Positions 45,305-55,866 of a DNA stretch of 60,000 nucleotides are shown in pieces. Position numbers and translations under genes: made by a program. The notes under the pieces were generated by a model. That model was not told the origin of the DNA, did no database searches, and was given only the letters and a program-made list of their open reading frames with translations. The DNA lies in assembly GCF_963678635.1 (NCBI RefSeq), contig NC_087064.1, positions 55,996,338 through 56,056,337 on the forward strand, given 5' to 3'. This DNA comes from Symsagittifera roscoffensis. Its lineage: Eukaryota; Xenacoelomorpha; Acoela; Convolutidae. Within the stretch, counting starts at the first letter, position 1; every line of letters starts with the position of its first letter.

Positions 45305-45420
45305 TAAAAATCACTTTTCTTTACAAAAGTGATTTTCTTTACAAAGCCATTTTCCTTACAAAAGCCATTTCAGAAGCCATTTTCCTTACAACAGACTTCA
45401 TTTTACAGACTTCTTTCTGG
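45305..45420 (+). repeat. Short tandem repeat, roughly 17-26 bp units
   Basis: TTTCTTTACAAAAGTGAT, TTTCTTTACAAAGCCAT, TTTCCTTACAAAAGCCAT and TTTCCTTACAACAGACTTC follow one another. The array interrupts the polymerase reading frame after FCSCQEARPSL. Confidence 0.75.
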
Positions 45421-46769
45421 CAAAAATAAAAGATAGATCTCTTTTTGGCTACGTTCAGTGCGACTTGAATGTTACAGATGAACTAATATCTAAATTTGCG
45501 ATTTTTCCTCCAATTTTCTTTTTAAAAACTGAGGTTGGAAGAAAAGATGTTGGAGATTATATGCAGATTTATGCAATTAAAAACTAAATGTCAAAACAAG
45601 CTCAGAAATTGCTGACATCTAGCTTCAAGCTAGAAAATGGAACAGTTATAACTCCTCTCTTCAACTTTTATATGGAACATGGATTGAAGTGCACCAAAAT
45701 TTACCGTTTTGTTCAATATTCTCCTCGGAAATGCTTCAAGAATTTCTTTCAGACAGTGGTTGATGAAAGAAAAGAAGGAGATGAAAACCCGCTGTCAGGA
45801 GAAATAGCAGAAACTATGAAGCCTTAAGGCAATTTCTCCTATGGGTATCAGATTATAGATAGATCCAGGCATACAATTATTAAGTATCTGAATGATGAAA
45901 AAACACATATAGCAATCAAAGAGCCATTGTTCAAAAAATTGAAAACAGTTAAAAAAGAGTAGTAAGTGGTGGAGTTGTTGAAATCAACCATTGAGCACCG
46001 AGAACCCGTCATTGTTGGCTTTTTCATACTTCAGTATGCAAAGCTGAGAAAGTTGGAACTCTATTATAACTTCTTTGACAAGTTCTGTGATGTAAGTAAA
46101 TTTGAAGAATTGGAGATGGTTACAGACTCACTGAACTTGGCAGTTGCTGAAGAAAATTTGTACGACTGTATCCAACCAGAAAAAAGAAAAAAGAGACATT
46201 TGGGAAATACTGAGGGAAAATGGCTGCAGAGACGCTTTCGAGGCAGATGCAAATTCTAATTTCTTCCCACGACGGTATTGCAGTGTTCATGAAAGGCATG
46301 ATAAGCGGGCGCGGGGACTTTTCAAAGAGGATTAATATTGCACAGAAATGCTATGTTTATGAAGCAAAATTTATTGCTGCTATGACAACAATTGGACAAG
46401 ATCATATTCAGCAGTAAAGCGTTGATTAAACGAGTTCTAGAAAATTCTGGAGATGGTCCTATGGCAAATTATAGGAGACTTTTTTGACAAAGCATTTAAC
46501 CTTCCATCTACTAACAGAGGATTCAGAAGTATAAATCATATGGTTGCCACATATGAACAGACGAAGAAAGGACTTAGCTATTTCCATCCAAAAAGACATT
46601 TTCAAGACGATGGAGTTCATACAAAACCATTAAAATTATGAAAACTGTTCTGATGTAGTAAAAAAATTTGTGAAGTCGTTTTATATTGGCTTTCTGAAAT
46701 TAAAAGGTGAAATATTGCGAAAAACTTAGTATACAATGCAGGGATTTATTTACTTTTTTGTAAATTAAA

Positions 46770-47314
46770 ATATTTTTTTCTCAAAAAAAACTCAACTTTT
46801 TGACGTTTCAGTAGGTTTCAGCATACTTTTAGGTAGATAGAACACTTTTGAAAAAAATCATTTAGTAAAAGATAATAAGTCCTTTATATCAATTCTTATC
46901 GTGTTTTGAAATATTTCGAAAAAAATGTTCAAATTTTTTCATAAAAAAATCTCAAACTTCAAAAGTCTTACCATTGACCTGCCATGAAGCAAAAACACCA
47001 TTTCACAACCTTCTCGTAATACTCCATTAAAATTTACAATTTAGCTAACGCGCGCAGAGATTTTCGGGAAAAAACCAGACTTTTCATTTTTACACAAAAT
47101 CCAAAAAAGTATATCTTTTTTTCTCACCATTCTCTTACCATTACCCAAACAAGGAAACTATACTAATATTTTTTCCTATCTTAAAATATTTTGGTCTCTA
47201 TAGCCAATAGCCAATACTACTACATAGCTTCGAGATCGAATATTCTTTTCCCTATCTTAAAACAGGTGGGTCTCCAAGGACGCCCCCCACACTTTAGCTC
47301 TAACATCTACTACT
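46770..47314 (-). repeat. Right terminal inverted repeat of the Polinton
   Basis: The reverse complement begins AGTAGTAGATGTTAG and repeats the block order of the left end (CGTCCTTGGAGACCCACCTG, AAGATAGGGAA, AAGCTATGTA, GGTAATGGTAAGAGAATGG). It ends at 47314, next to the 6-bp duplication CAAGAT. Confidence 0.8.
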
Positions 47315-47598
47315 CAAGATTTCATGTTGTGGATTTAATTACACCTATGTGGACCAAACGGTTCGATATCTAACCACTAGAATTGACGAACCCCGAAAAG
47401 AGGAATCATTCATAAAACAACCTCTAAGGCAGTGTGGAAATTAGGGCACGAGCGCGGAAATGTCATAGGAGATAAAAGACCAAGCTAACACCAACGTCAA
47501 GCTACTGACGTTAGAAGCACATCACATCTAGAAGGAGAGACCAAGACAAAAACACATGCAAGGAGCTCAGAAGCAGGGAACTGACCCTTAAGTTGTAA
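47315..47598 (+). pseudogene. Penelope-like element: GIY-YIG endonuclease end (part 2)
   Basis: Immediately after the Polinton the plus strand reads KISCCGFNYTYVDQTVRYLT, RIDEPRKEESFIKQPLRQCG, a GIY-YIG domain (YVxQTxRxLxxRxxEH-type) missing only its first strand, which lies at 34.52-34.55 kb as KGVYKI. After a stop and a frameshift it ends NTCKELRSRELTLKL at a TAA (47596-47598). In Penelope-like elements the GIY-YIG nuclease cuts the target for priming. Here the domain is split and mutated. Confidence 0.78.
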
Positions 47599-47929
47599 TT
47601 CAGCTCATACAAAAATAAATAAATTTCGAAATAAAAAATGTCATGTTTCGAAATTGAAAAATGAGACAAATTGCAGAATTAAATTTAACTTTAATTAAAT
47701 TATAAGGTAAGATTAGGTGAACTTAAGTCTGATAAAATAATCATGATAAAATTTTGGCGCTTATTTTAAATTTGCAAATCTCTAATCTCCGATTGGTTGA
47801 ATTTTCATTATTTTGTAAAGCCAATGTCCTAGGATGTTTTTTTTTATTGATGATCTTTTTGCAAAGTTTTAAAACTTTTAAATTTTATGATGCACAAATG
47901 TGCAAAAAAGTTCTTAATTGACCTTTTTA

Positions 47930-49610
47930 AATACCTCTACTGACGGAATTGTCAAGATTATTTGTTTTTTCAAGTTTTTTGCACCCCCTGAAGCAGAGGA
48001 TTGCACTCTTCGGACTTGAAAAACTTATTTCGGTTCTTACAAATTTTATTGTCTCGGAGTAAGATTCATTTCGTTTTCCGTTAATTTTTCTGCTAGTTTC
48101 TGGACAGTTTTTGTAGAGACTGGTACTGCTCCTCCAGTACACACAAAAGTTAGTTGAATAAAGCTACAGTGTTCCGCATACTTTTCCTTTGTTGGTATTT
48201 TAATGTTTTGAGACTCAGATATAGGCGTCAGATATAAGGCGTAAGATACAGTTTTAGGGCTGGGTTTATTATGGGGTGGAAAAATTTTACATCGAAAAAA
48301 ATTCGACAGAATTGTCCTTTTGCCTTGTTAGTCGAGCGTCATCTTAAGTAGTAGTTGTTTTGTTGTGAAAGTTTTCTACTTCCAGCGATTGACGTTTTGG
48401 GTCTATCTCCTCAAGCCCATGACATACTTCGTCCTGCAGTGTCCCAATGAGTAATTTCTCTGTGTCTTGGGTCAGTGTAAACTGTTGTCTACTTGGGCTT
48501 GTATGTGGAGTGTTTAGTAGTTCACATCACATCTCAGATTTAAACTATCCCTAAACTCTGATTTGTTGCGGGTAAAATCAGAGTTTTCTCCGTTTCATCT
48601 GATTTTTGATCACTCTAATCTAATAGATCACAAATTGCGCGTGAACGCTAATAATTGTTGAAAAAGTCCGTGTCACTGAGAAAATCTAACTCTCCCATTC
48701 GTATTAGTAGTAATCGTTATCTGGTAAATGGTTTTTAGCAGTTGTACTATGAAGTAGCTGCTGTGTTACGTTTTTCTCAATTTCGTCCATACTCCTAAAT
48801 GCTTTGGAGTCTGGTAAAGAAGCTTAAATTAATTTGAAATCCCTTTGACTAGATGGAATACGCATTTTGTGGAATGTCTTAGCTTTTTTGGGAAATTTTT
48901 TTCTTAGGTTAGTTTTTTTTCAATTTAACGCTCCATGTTATTATCGCATGCTGATGATGTTCCTAAAACCAATCCAAGGTTTCTAAAACCATCTACCATT
49001 GTAATATTTGTGCCTTCGAATACTTTTATGGCTCATTCCCGGAAACTCTCCTTCTTCATGAGTTAAAACTTGGAAGGCTTCACACTGTAGCCGGTAGCCT
49101 TTCCGTGCACACCCAGGTTGTCGAGTATTGAACAGAGACCTCTGAGATCACCTGCAAGGCTTTCGTCATCTGCGTACTATTGTTGGATGACCTTAGCTTT
49201 TTGCAGGAGCTCGATCAGTGCAATCACCCCTATTTCAAACGTAGCCATTGCGAGGGGATCAGCTGGCGTTGTGCCTTCGGTAGATGTCAAAACCATGTTA
49301 ACTATATATAAGTTTGAGGGATGTTTACATGAGTTCACCAGCGCATGTTGTAGTGCCGGACAAAAGATTTGAATATTTCTTAGAGTAAATTCTCTATTGA
49401 GCGAGTTGAAGGCAAAAATCTTGTCCCTGGATGTTTTCCAGAGGTAACAGACGACACCAATTGTATGCCGTTGGCGTTTCTAGAGAGGAAAAATACTTGG
49501 TGTTTTGTAGCAAAGCTCAATGGATGTCTGGTTGAAGTGAATTATCATGCTTCTCCATTCGCACGCGTTTGGACCTGCGGGACCGTGGTTTTCTTGCGTT
49601 TTCGAAATGA
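47930..49610 (-). pseudogene. Reverse transcriptase remnant of an unassigned retroelement
   Basis: On the minus strand one frame, broken by three stops, reads KIFAFNSLNREFTLRNIQIF, EGTTPADPLAMATFEIGVIA, then a stop, YADDESLAGDLRGLCSILDN, YSVKPSKF and NITMVDGFRNLGLVLGTSSA. The EGTT-x-x-DPLAM and YADD blocks define an RT palm. This subtype is one I have seen as short fragments in invertebrate genomes but cannot assign to a clade. A further ORF at 47927-48142 (KFVRTEISFSSPKSAILCFR) may be its C-terminus. The stretch 48.15-48.95 kb is not readable. Confidence 0.6.
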
Positions 49611-49619
49611 CTTTCGAAC

Positions 49620-51095
49620 TGTCTTGGCGTTTATTTGTTCGAGTATAAAGGGGTGTTTTTGCTTTGTCTCTTCACTTTCTTGAGTTCTATAGTTAATGTT
49701 CGCTGTTTTGTCTTGGGAATGTTTTTCCCTGAGGATACTAATGACTGTTTTTTCTTCATTGACCTCGTTTAGGGGAAGTTTTCTTTTTGGTTTCTTGTCT
49801 AAAAGGCTGCCAATGTCGGCAAATTTTTTGCCAGTACTCGTTAGTTTATTGAATTGTTTAACTCTTTCATTTTACTTCGAATTTCATCTGTTTTGGATGT
49901 CTATGTTGGAGAGTTTTTGTTTCGGTGAAAAGTTCGTCTAGTAGGCCTTGCTTCCACAAAATTATGCGGCAGCTCCGAGTTTTGGAATTAGATCCGTTTG
50001 TTTTGGTTTAGTTTTGGGGAGCAGCAGAAGTACGAGAATCATTGCTGTTTTCATTGCGACGCTAAAATTAGTTTTTTTCTCTACTAATGACAACAGGTGC
50101 TGGTTCAGTTTTTCTTTGAATTGGAAACTGGGCCTGTTCTTGCTTAGAACTATGAAAAACGGTTTTCTGTTAAGGACATTTTCATATATTTCGTTTATTT
50201 TAATTTTAATTTCTTTGTCAATAAATTTTCAGGGTCAACGGGACGGACTTTAGTCATTGCTGTGGGCTATGGATTAGATTGTTTGCGTTGGGCAGTAAGT
50301 TTGTTTCGGATGTTGCCGGTGATGTTTCTTCTTGAGTTGTGATGGGGGCTGTGCTTGGTGGACAGTTGGTGGAGTTAGACCCTAAAATTAACGTTTAGAT
50401 TGGGAGAAAACTATTCGGAATCTTGAGTACTAAAATGTATTTAAAAGGAAAACATTGAACTATGTAGAGCGCCAATTTTCTTTTCATGAAGTGATTTTTT
50501 GCAGAGAAGATGGTTTTGGGGATATTAAGCACATTTGAGTTACACTTATGAATTGACAAACTTAATAAAAACCTCCAATCATTAGCAAAGTCTGAGTCCG
50601 TAGATGTGTTATCATTAAAGCCGTCTACTATGGTAACACCGTTCAGTTTAGGCGAGGGGTAGCGCGAGACAGTAGTGACAAATTCGGTTAGCTTTGCACC
50701 TCTGTACGAGTGAACCGACATCTTTGGGGCTGAAGTATATGGTCCTTGAGGTTCCGATGACCAGTTTCCTGTTGGAATTGGGTAGCCACTTCGTCCTGTA
50801 CGTCGGCACGGGTTTTCACAAAACAGGGTAAAACATCAGCAGAAGAAAATAAAGAAAAGATTATGAAATAGATTGTAACTAAAAAAAAACGAATTGTAAA
50901 AACAAATAACCAAAAAGAAATGAAAGCGATTATAACCTGGTTTTTCACGGGTGTCGCGGCTGGATGAGCTTGTCTCTAAAATCGCGGCTTGACGAGCTTG
51001 GCTCTAAAGTCTCGTCTCGGGCCTTCTTCTTACATGCGTTTCATAATCGTCATATCACAACAAACTATTTAATACAGATATCACAACAGTTAGGA
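49620..51095. other. Unassigned stretch with two overlapping unknown ORFs
   Basis: ORFs 50688-50948 (hydrophobic start MKNQVIIAFISFWLFVFTIR, then DVQDEVATQFQQETGHRNL) and 50395-50721 overlap on the minus strand in different frames and might be one frameshifted gene. Neither has a known motif. Plus-strand ORFs at 49465-50253 are rich in Phe and Ser from T-rich sequence and are not credible. Confidence 0.35.
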
Positions 51096-51159
51096 TTTTG
51101 TGATAGGAAGGATGTGTTCTTTGAAAAGTTTCAAAATGACACAAAAACTTCTTAATTCG

Positions 51160-51605
51160 ATAACTAGAAGCAATTGAGCTTTCGCGCATGGACTCAAAAT
51201 TTGCAATTTTTGAGAAGACTCTCACAGATTCGAATTATAAGTTAGAAATTTCAAAATTTGAAAAACTTCAAACTTAAGTTTTCTGAAATATATTTTTTTA
51301 AAAAGCCATAAAATAATGCCCTATCTCAAAACTGCAAAAATTTGAGCAGTCATATTTACGGCAAGGTTCGCAAAATCTGAGAGTAGTCTGAAAAACCCCA
51401 ATTACAAGATTAGCAAAAACAATTATAAAAAAAAAAAAATCACAAAAACCGCGGGAAAACTATAAAAATTTGAGCAGTCATCTTTGTAGGCAAGACTGAA
51501 CACCCCCGAGAGTAGTCTGACAGCCCCCAACTACCGATTCGGGAAATTCAAAAACTACAGAGTTTTGAGCAGTCATATTTGGAGAGAGTACCCTGGAGGA
51601 GCCTC
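51160..51605 (-). repeat. Second locus of the long-period tandem repeat
   Basis: Two to three units with TTTGAGCAGTCATATTT, GGCAAG, CACCCCCGAGAGTAGTCTGA and AAAACTGCAAAAATTTGAG match the array at 21.7-23.0 kb unit for unit, at lower identity. The flanks differ, so the family is dispersed. Confidence 0.7.
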
Positions 51606-54600
51606 GCTGTATTGTGAAACTTTGGATTTCTAAGTTTTTTGAACAGTTTGAAGAACAAGCAAAGCAAACATCACATTTACTTCACATCACATTTAGCAAT
51701 CATTTACTTCAACATGAGATCTCAAGCTAAATAAAATATTCTATGTAAGCTTTTTAAAATTGAAACGCACAGAACATGCAGCTAAAAAAGTTTGTAGCAG
51801 CAGAAATGTATCATTTTGAAAATGCCGATATATTATGAATTAATTCAGAATCAATTGAAGTAAAACTGTTTTGTTTTGCATCTTCGTTCAACTTTTTAAC
51901 TCATCTCCATCCTGCTAATTTTCAAATCAGTTGAACACATAAAAAATTTCTAGAAATCAGTTTAATTTTTCTAGATGTCAAAAGAAAAAATATTCAAATA
52001 CATCACGGGAAGTTTTTTATTTTGATAGTTCATTGAAACAAGTTTCTTCCTCTCGCCTTTTTTATCAACTTTGAGTTTAAACTATATCAGTACTCAAAAT
52101 TACTTTTATGACTAGTAAAAATTATATTGCTCGCAGTCACGTATTTTTGCACTGCAATAAAGAACCAAGTAACTTGTTGAACTTCCCTCGAAGAAAACTG
52201 TTCTTTGAAACAATACTCGTTTTCTTACCCTCTTGGGTAATTCTACGAAATATTTATCTACTGGTAGATATTAAAATTTCCTCTGTGTTTAAAAAAAGTA
52301 ATTTGAAAATTATCTTTATCAAATTCTTTGGGAAAACATTTTCGTACCTATTTTTTGTACCTATTTAATACATTTCCATGGTAAAACTTAGCACAACGTT
52401 TGGAAACTGTTGAATGCTGCCATCTGTTAAGCTACGCTGTAAATTAAATTGAATGATTTAACTAATAAAGACAAAAGTACTTTGGAACCAATGTTTTGGA
52501 CATAAAAAGAGTTAACTGTCGCGTTTCTTCTCGATAAAATGGAAAAATTCTACGGAGGCGGGGCTATACGTTTCTATACAAAATCCTAAGATAGTAATCA
52601 TCAAAAATTGGGAAACCCTTTCTCAGAAAGGACCCCCACCTCTTAGAATCTGGAAACGATACAAAACTACTGATGAGTTTTAGTAAAAGTAAGATAAATA
52701 TATAGGCATCCTAATAAGTACTAAGGTGTTTTTCAAAGTAAACTCCCCTCTAAAAAACGATTAAGTAGTTGAAACACTATGTAGTATCACACAAGAAAAT
52801 AGCTCTTCTTGACTTCTTGGCAAAAAAATCAATCAAAAACAATTTTTTGTTCAGAATCAAAGATGATGTGATGTCGAGGCTACGAAAACTTCAAGGCTCT
52901 CAACTTAAAAAACCGCTATCTACCTTGCAAGGGTCATAAAAAATCCAGATTTGGATAAAAACTGTCAAAACTTAGTTCAGTGCATGCAAACAAACGTATA
53001 ATTCTACTTATCTGAAAAGTATGCGTTGATTTCGCAATAGATTAAGGGCAAAATGAGTTCTTGAAAATTCAGTTGCGATTAAAATGGGGCCTGCCAGGTT
53101 TTTTGGCAGAGCCGGAATGGAATTTACTTATTAAAGAACTCATCACAATTTTTGAGCTTATTTTGAGATAAGTTTACAACACCTTGACCAAAAAATTAGC
53201 GTTTTTCATAACAGGAGGAAGAAAACAAAAGGATTGGTATAATTAACAAAGATAGAACCATTCAAAAGTAGTTGATTTGTAATCAGAGAGTTTTATGAGG
53301 AAAAAATAACTCGCTCGAGGACCAATAATTCTGCTTGCTCATGGCAACGCCTGAAATTTCCGACTGCCATTCAACGTCTTTGAAACAGTTTTTCAAAATA
53401 TCAACTTGAAAAATGAAATTTTTTCATCATCAATTGAAAAACACTGACAAATTCAATTATTGAATACTACCCCCCACACTCTATACCAAGAACAAATTGA
53501 TGTTCTTATCGTCTAGTAACGTATCAATAACACCAAGTAGCTGGCCTCAAATCAATTTAGAATGATTTATGAGTAGATTAAACAGCCGCATACGCGCTAA
53601 TAGCAGGAAATATCTCGTGTGTTAGTTGTCCCAAATTAGCCAAAATAACAACTTTCAACCCATCTAAACTTTTTTTTGAAATAAAAACAGGTGAATTATT
53701 TTTCAAAATTTGAAATTAGGTCATCACTGGCTTTCAGATGATGAAAACAAAATTTTGTTTGAAGCTTGCTAGTTGATAAGCATAAATTAATCTGAAAAAA
53801 AAAATTCTTCAAAAGTAGGAACAAAAACAACAATGAAAATGTTGAGCATAGTGGTTAATGCATCTAAGCCAACTGTTATTAAAATTAGGGAGTTTGAAAA
53901 AATTTGTCGCAGCAATGGCTGCTGTAGCTTATTAAAAGTAAAATTTGTCATGATTAGCATAAAAGTTGTAGGTTAATATTTCTTTAATCGACCGAATATT
54001 CAGTCCGAATATTCAGGGCTTTGACTTGATTACGAGCAGTCCGTTTCTGTTTTATGGCAGGCGGGATTGGGACGCAGAATCGAAAAAATACGATAAGCAA
54101 TTGAAAGATAACAAGAAAAAGGAATTTTATTCAGATTTTTTATTGGTGTGGTTTCAACTTGTGCAAAACTGACGTGAAAACCCTATTACAAAATATGGAT
54201 ATAAATTCATTTCAGATCAAAATTAATAAACAGATTACAAAAAGTTTTTAGTTAAAATGTTTGTTAGTTTTTTGAAATGCAACAATGATTATACAACTGT
54301 GACAAAAATATGTAACGGAAAAATATTTGGGGTCTGTTAACAATTCTCACAAAAATCTATTAATTATAGTTTTCAAAAACTTGATATTTCCGTTTTATAT
54401 AGTATCGTCTAGATTTATATCGTCTAAATCCTTATATACCACGTGGGATATCCTGTAATTTAGAAATCAGCAAGACTGCTAGTATCATGATGGAGCCCTG
54501 GTTGTTTTCAAGGCTTTAAGACATCTGATGTGTATTTGCTCGAAAATCATTAGAAAGTAAAAAAAAATTAAGCCCCTTTCCTTTTTCGGCACGTAAAGAC

Positions 54601-55010
54601 AACTAGAAAATGATAAATTTTGCGTGTTTGAACGAAATGCGTAGATCAAAAAGGTAGTCTGAGCTCAATTTGGAATAGTACCTGAGCCGGAATAATATGA
54701 CGCTAACGCTACGCGTTTATCAAAAAAGTTGAAGTGCTCGCATAAAAAGTTGACAAAATTGGCTACTTTCAAATCTCCTCTATTGTGCAAATGGAGCACC
54801 AAAAATCTGGAGACTCTATAAAAAAGTCTAAAAACGTCAATAAGAAAGACAGGAGAAAGCAAACCCAATCGTGCATGAAATTTCCGTCATTGTCATTTTG
54901 TTCAGAACTCCGGGCAAAAATGACACAAAAATGATAATCAGCTGTGTATTCTCGGGTTGACAAAGTAACTAGTCCCTCAGTTTCACACTTGTGGAACAAT
55001 CATTTTACAC
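51606..55010. other. AT-rich intergenic stretch
   Basis: No gene recognised. Holds the second copy of the palindrome-associated repeat (53575-53735). ORFs at 52108-52368, 54665-54868 and 54769-54999 lack motifs. Confidence 0.5.
53575..53735. repeat. Dispersed repeat, copy 2
   Basis: Shares with 14680-14830 a core (GCTAATAGCAGGAAATATCTCG here), CAAATTAGCCAAAAT, AACAGGTGAA and TTTCAAAATTT. The palindrome is less perfect in this copy. Confidence 0.5.
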
Positions 55011-55045
55011 GTCTAGAACTGTAGAATTGTTAATTCTAGACTTAC

Positions 55046-55866
55046 CTAAGTGCGTTTTGGACGAAGGCCGGTAACGAGTAGAGAGTGACCTTCCCCGGCT
55101 GGGACTGAATTTTGTACAGCAAATAAATGGCTTCCGACACGGCCCGATCTCCTGTATGCCCGGCGACGTAACTCCACTTAGCCCCCTGGCCCTGCTCGAG
55201 GCGATACTTGTAGATGAACTTCCAACATTTCGGCCAAAACGTGAAAATCTGTCTCCAGTATCCCGCGTTGAACGACAGTCTGACCGGGGTTGAATAGCGG
55301 GTAGAAAAGCGACTGAAAACGGGCAACTTGCATCCTTTGTTGTTCCGCGAGCAACTCCTGAAGCCTCGTAGAGTGATCAGTAGTCCCGGTGAAAAGGTGG
55401 TGGATGCAATCCAGTAAGCAATTGCACCCGGGGCGAGCGCATTCTACAGCCACTGGCTCGTATCGGAAGGGGTCGATTTCGGCGTGGTTCTCCGTTATAA
55501 CAGGGTTGCTTCCTATTGCCAACCCCAACTTTTGCCAAACGCGGACTCGCGTGTCCGCCGACAAGTGAATCATCGGTCCGTCACTAAAAATTGTCTTGCG
55601 GTTTTCGGCACAACCCTCGCGGTCAATGCAAAGGGCGCGACAGTGTTGGTGCAAGAGCTCTACATGGTACCGGGTGCGGACTTCCTGCTCCAGTTGGTGA
55701 TAGCCTCCTCGATGCCTCAAACTGACCTCGTTTACCTCTTTCATTGCTGAATCGACGTTCCGGTCGTGTAAAACGACCTTCCCGTCTGATAAAACTTTTG
55801 ACTCCTGAAAGTCAATTTGGAAGCTTTCCGGCGGAAAGGGTCCCGCTGTGCTGCATTTAAGTTAGG
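55046..55866 (-). CDS. Unidentified coding exon, probably frameshifted
   Basis: Open from a TAA near 55867: GPFPPESFQIDFQESKVLSD, the ATG at 55744 (MKEVNEVSLRHRGGYHQLEQ), a cysteine cluster (HCRALCIDREGC, then CARPGCNCLLDC), ending at a TAA at 55178. A second frame from 55326 overlaps it and continues GYWRQIFTFWPKCWKFIYKY, AGHTGDRAVSEAIYLLYKIQ, to a consensus donor CTTAG, then gtaagt (55045). The aromatic-rich second frame looks like the true continuation, so an indel near 55.3 kb is likely. G+C is well above the flanks. I recognise no family; a retroelement or viral-derived protein is possible. Confidence 0.5.

Larger units (their letters stand above)
42280..46641 (+). pseudogene. Polinton family B DNA polymerase (degraded)
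   Basis: A long series of frames on the plus strand. An N-terminal zinc-finger-like region (VNCGDCGIMDVRQHAARHR) is followed by GFVLRNIETGEYQYFYAHEN and YKDPLCPFRALAMFMNGHND. The exonuclease begins at VFDFESI (about 43630) with IVGFNSGRYDLNLIK (about 44060). The palm region has IVGVDSSQRSP where a polymerase motif A is expected and, near 46115, EMVTDSLNLAV where DTDS is expected, so the first catalytic aspartate of motif C reads Val. FCSCQEARPSL and GVNHMVATYEQTKKG-like text follows to the end. It would replicate the element with protein priming; stops, frameshifts and the motif-C change mean it is inactive. Confidence 0.85.
34549..47314. mobile_element. Maverick/Polinton DNA transposon, 12.8 kb, degraded
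   Basis: Long terminal inverted repeats, a 6-bp target duplication, a D,D,E integrase on the minus strand in the left half and a protein-primed-type family B DNA polymerase on the plus strand in the right half define a Polinton. Other left-half ORFs probably correspond to its structural or unknown genes. I could not recognise the FtsK-like ATPase, the cysteine protease or a double-jelly-roll capsid protein, so these may be lost or too diverged. It lies within the GIY-YIG domain of a Penelope-like element. Stretches without a gene: 35.1-36.05, 37.65-38.0, 38.9-40.3, 40.8-41.8 kb. Confidence 0.88.

Noticed and set aside
49118-50253. Plus-strand ORFs as genes
   Set aside because: 49118-49372 is antisense to the RT remnant; the others are low-complexity Phe/Ser/Leu-rich translations of T-rich DNA.
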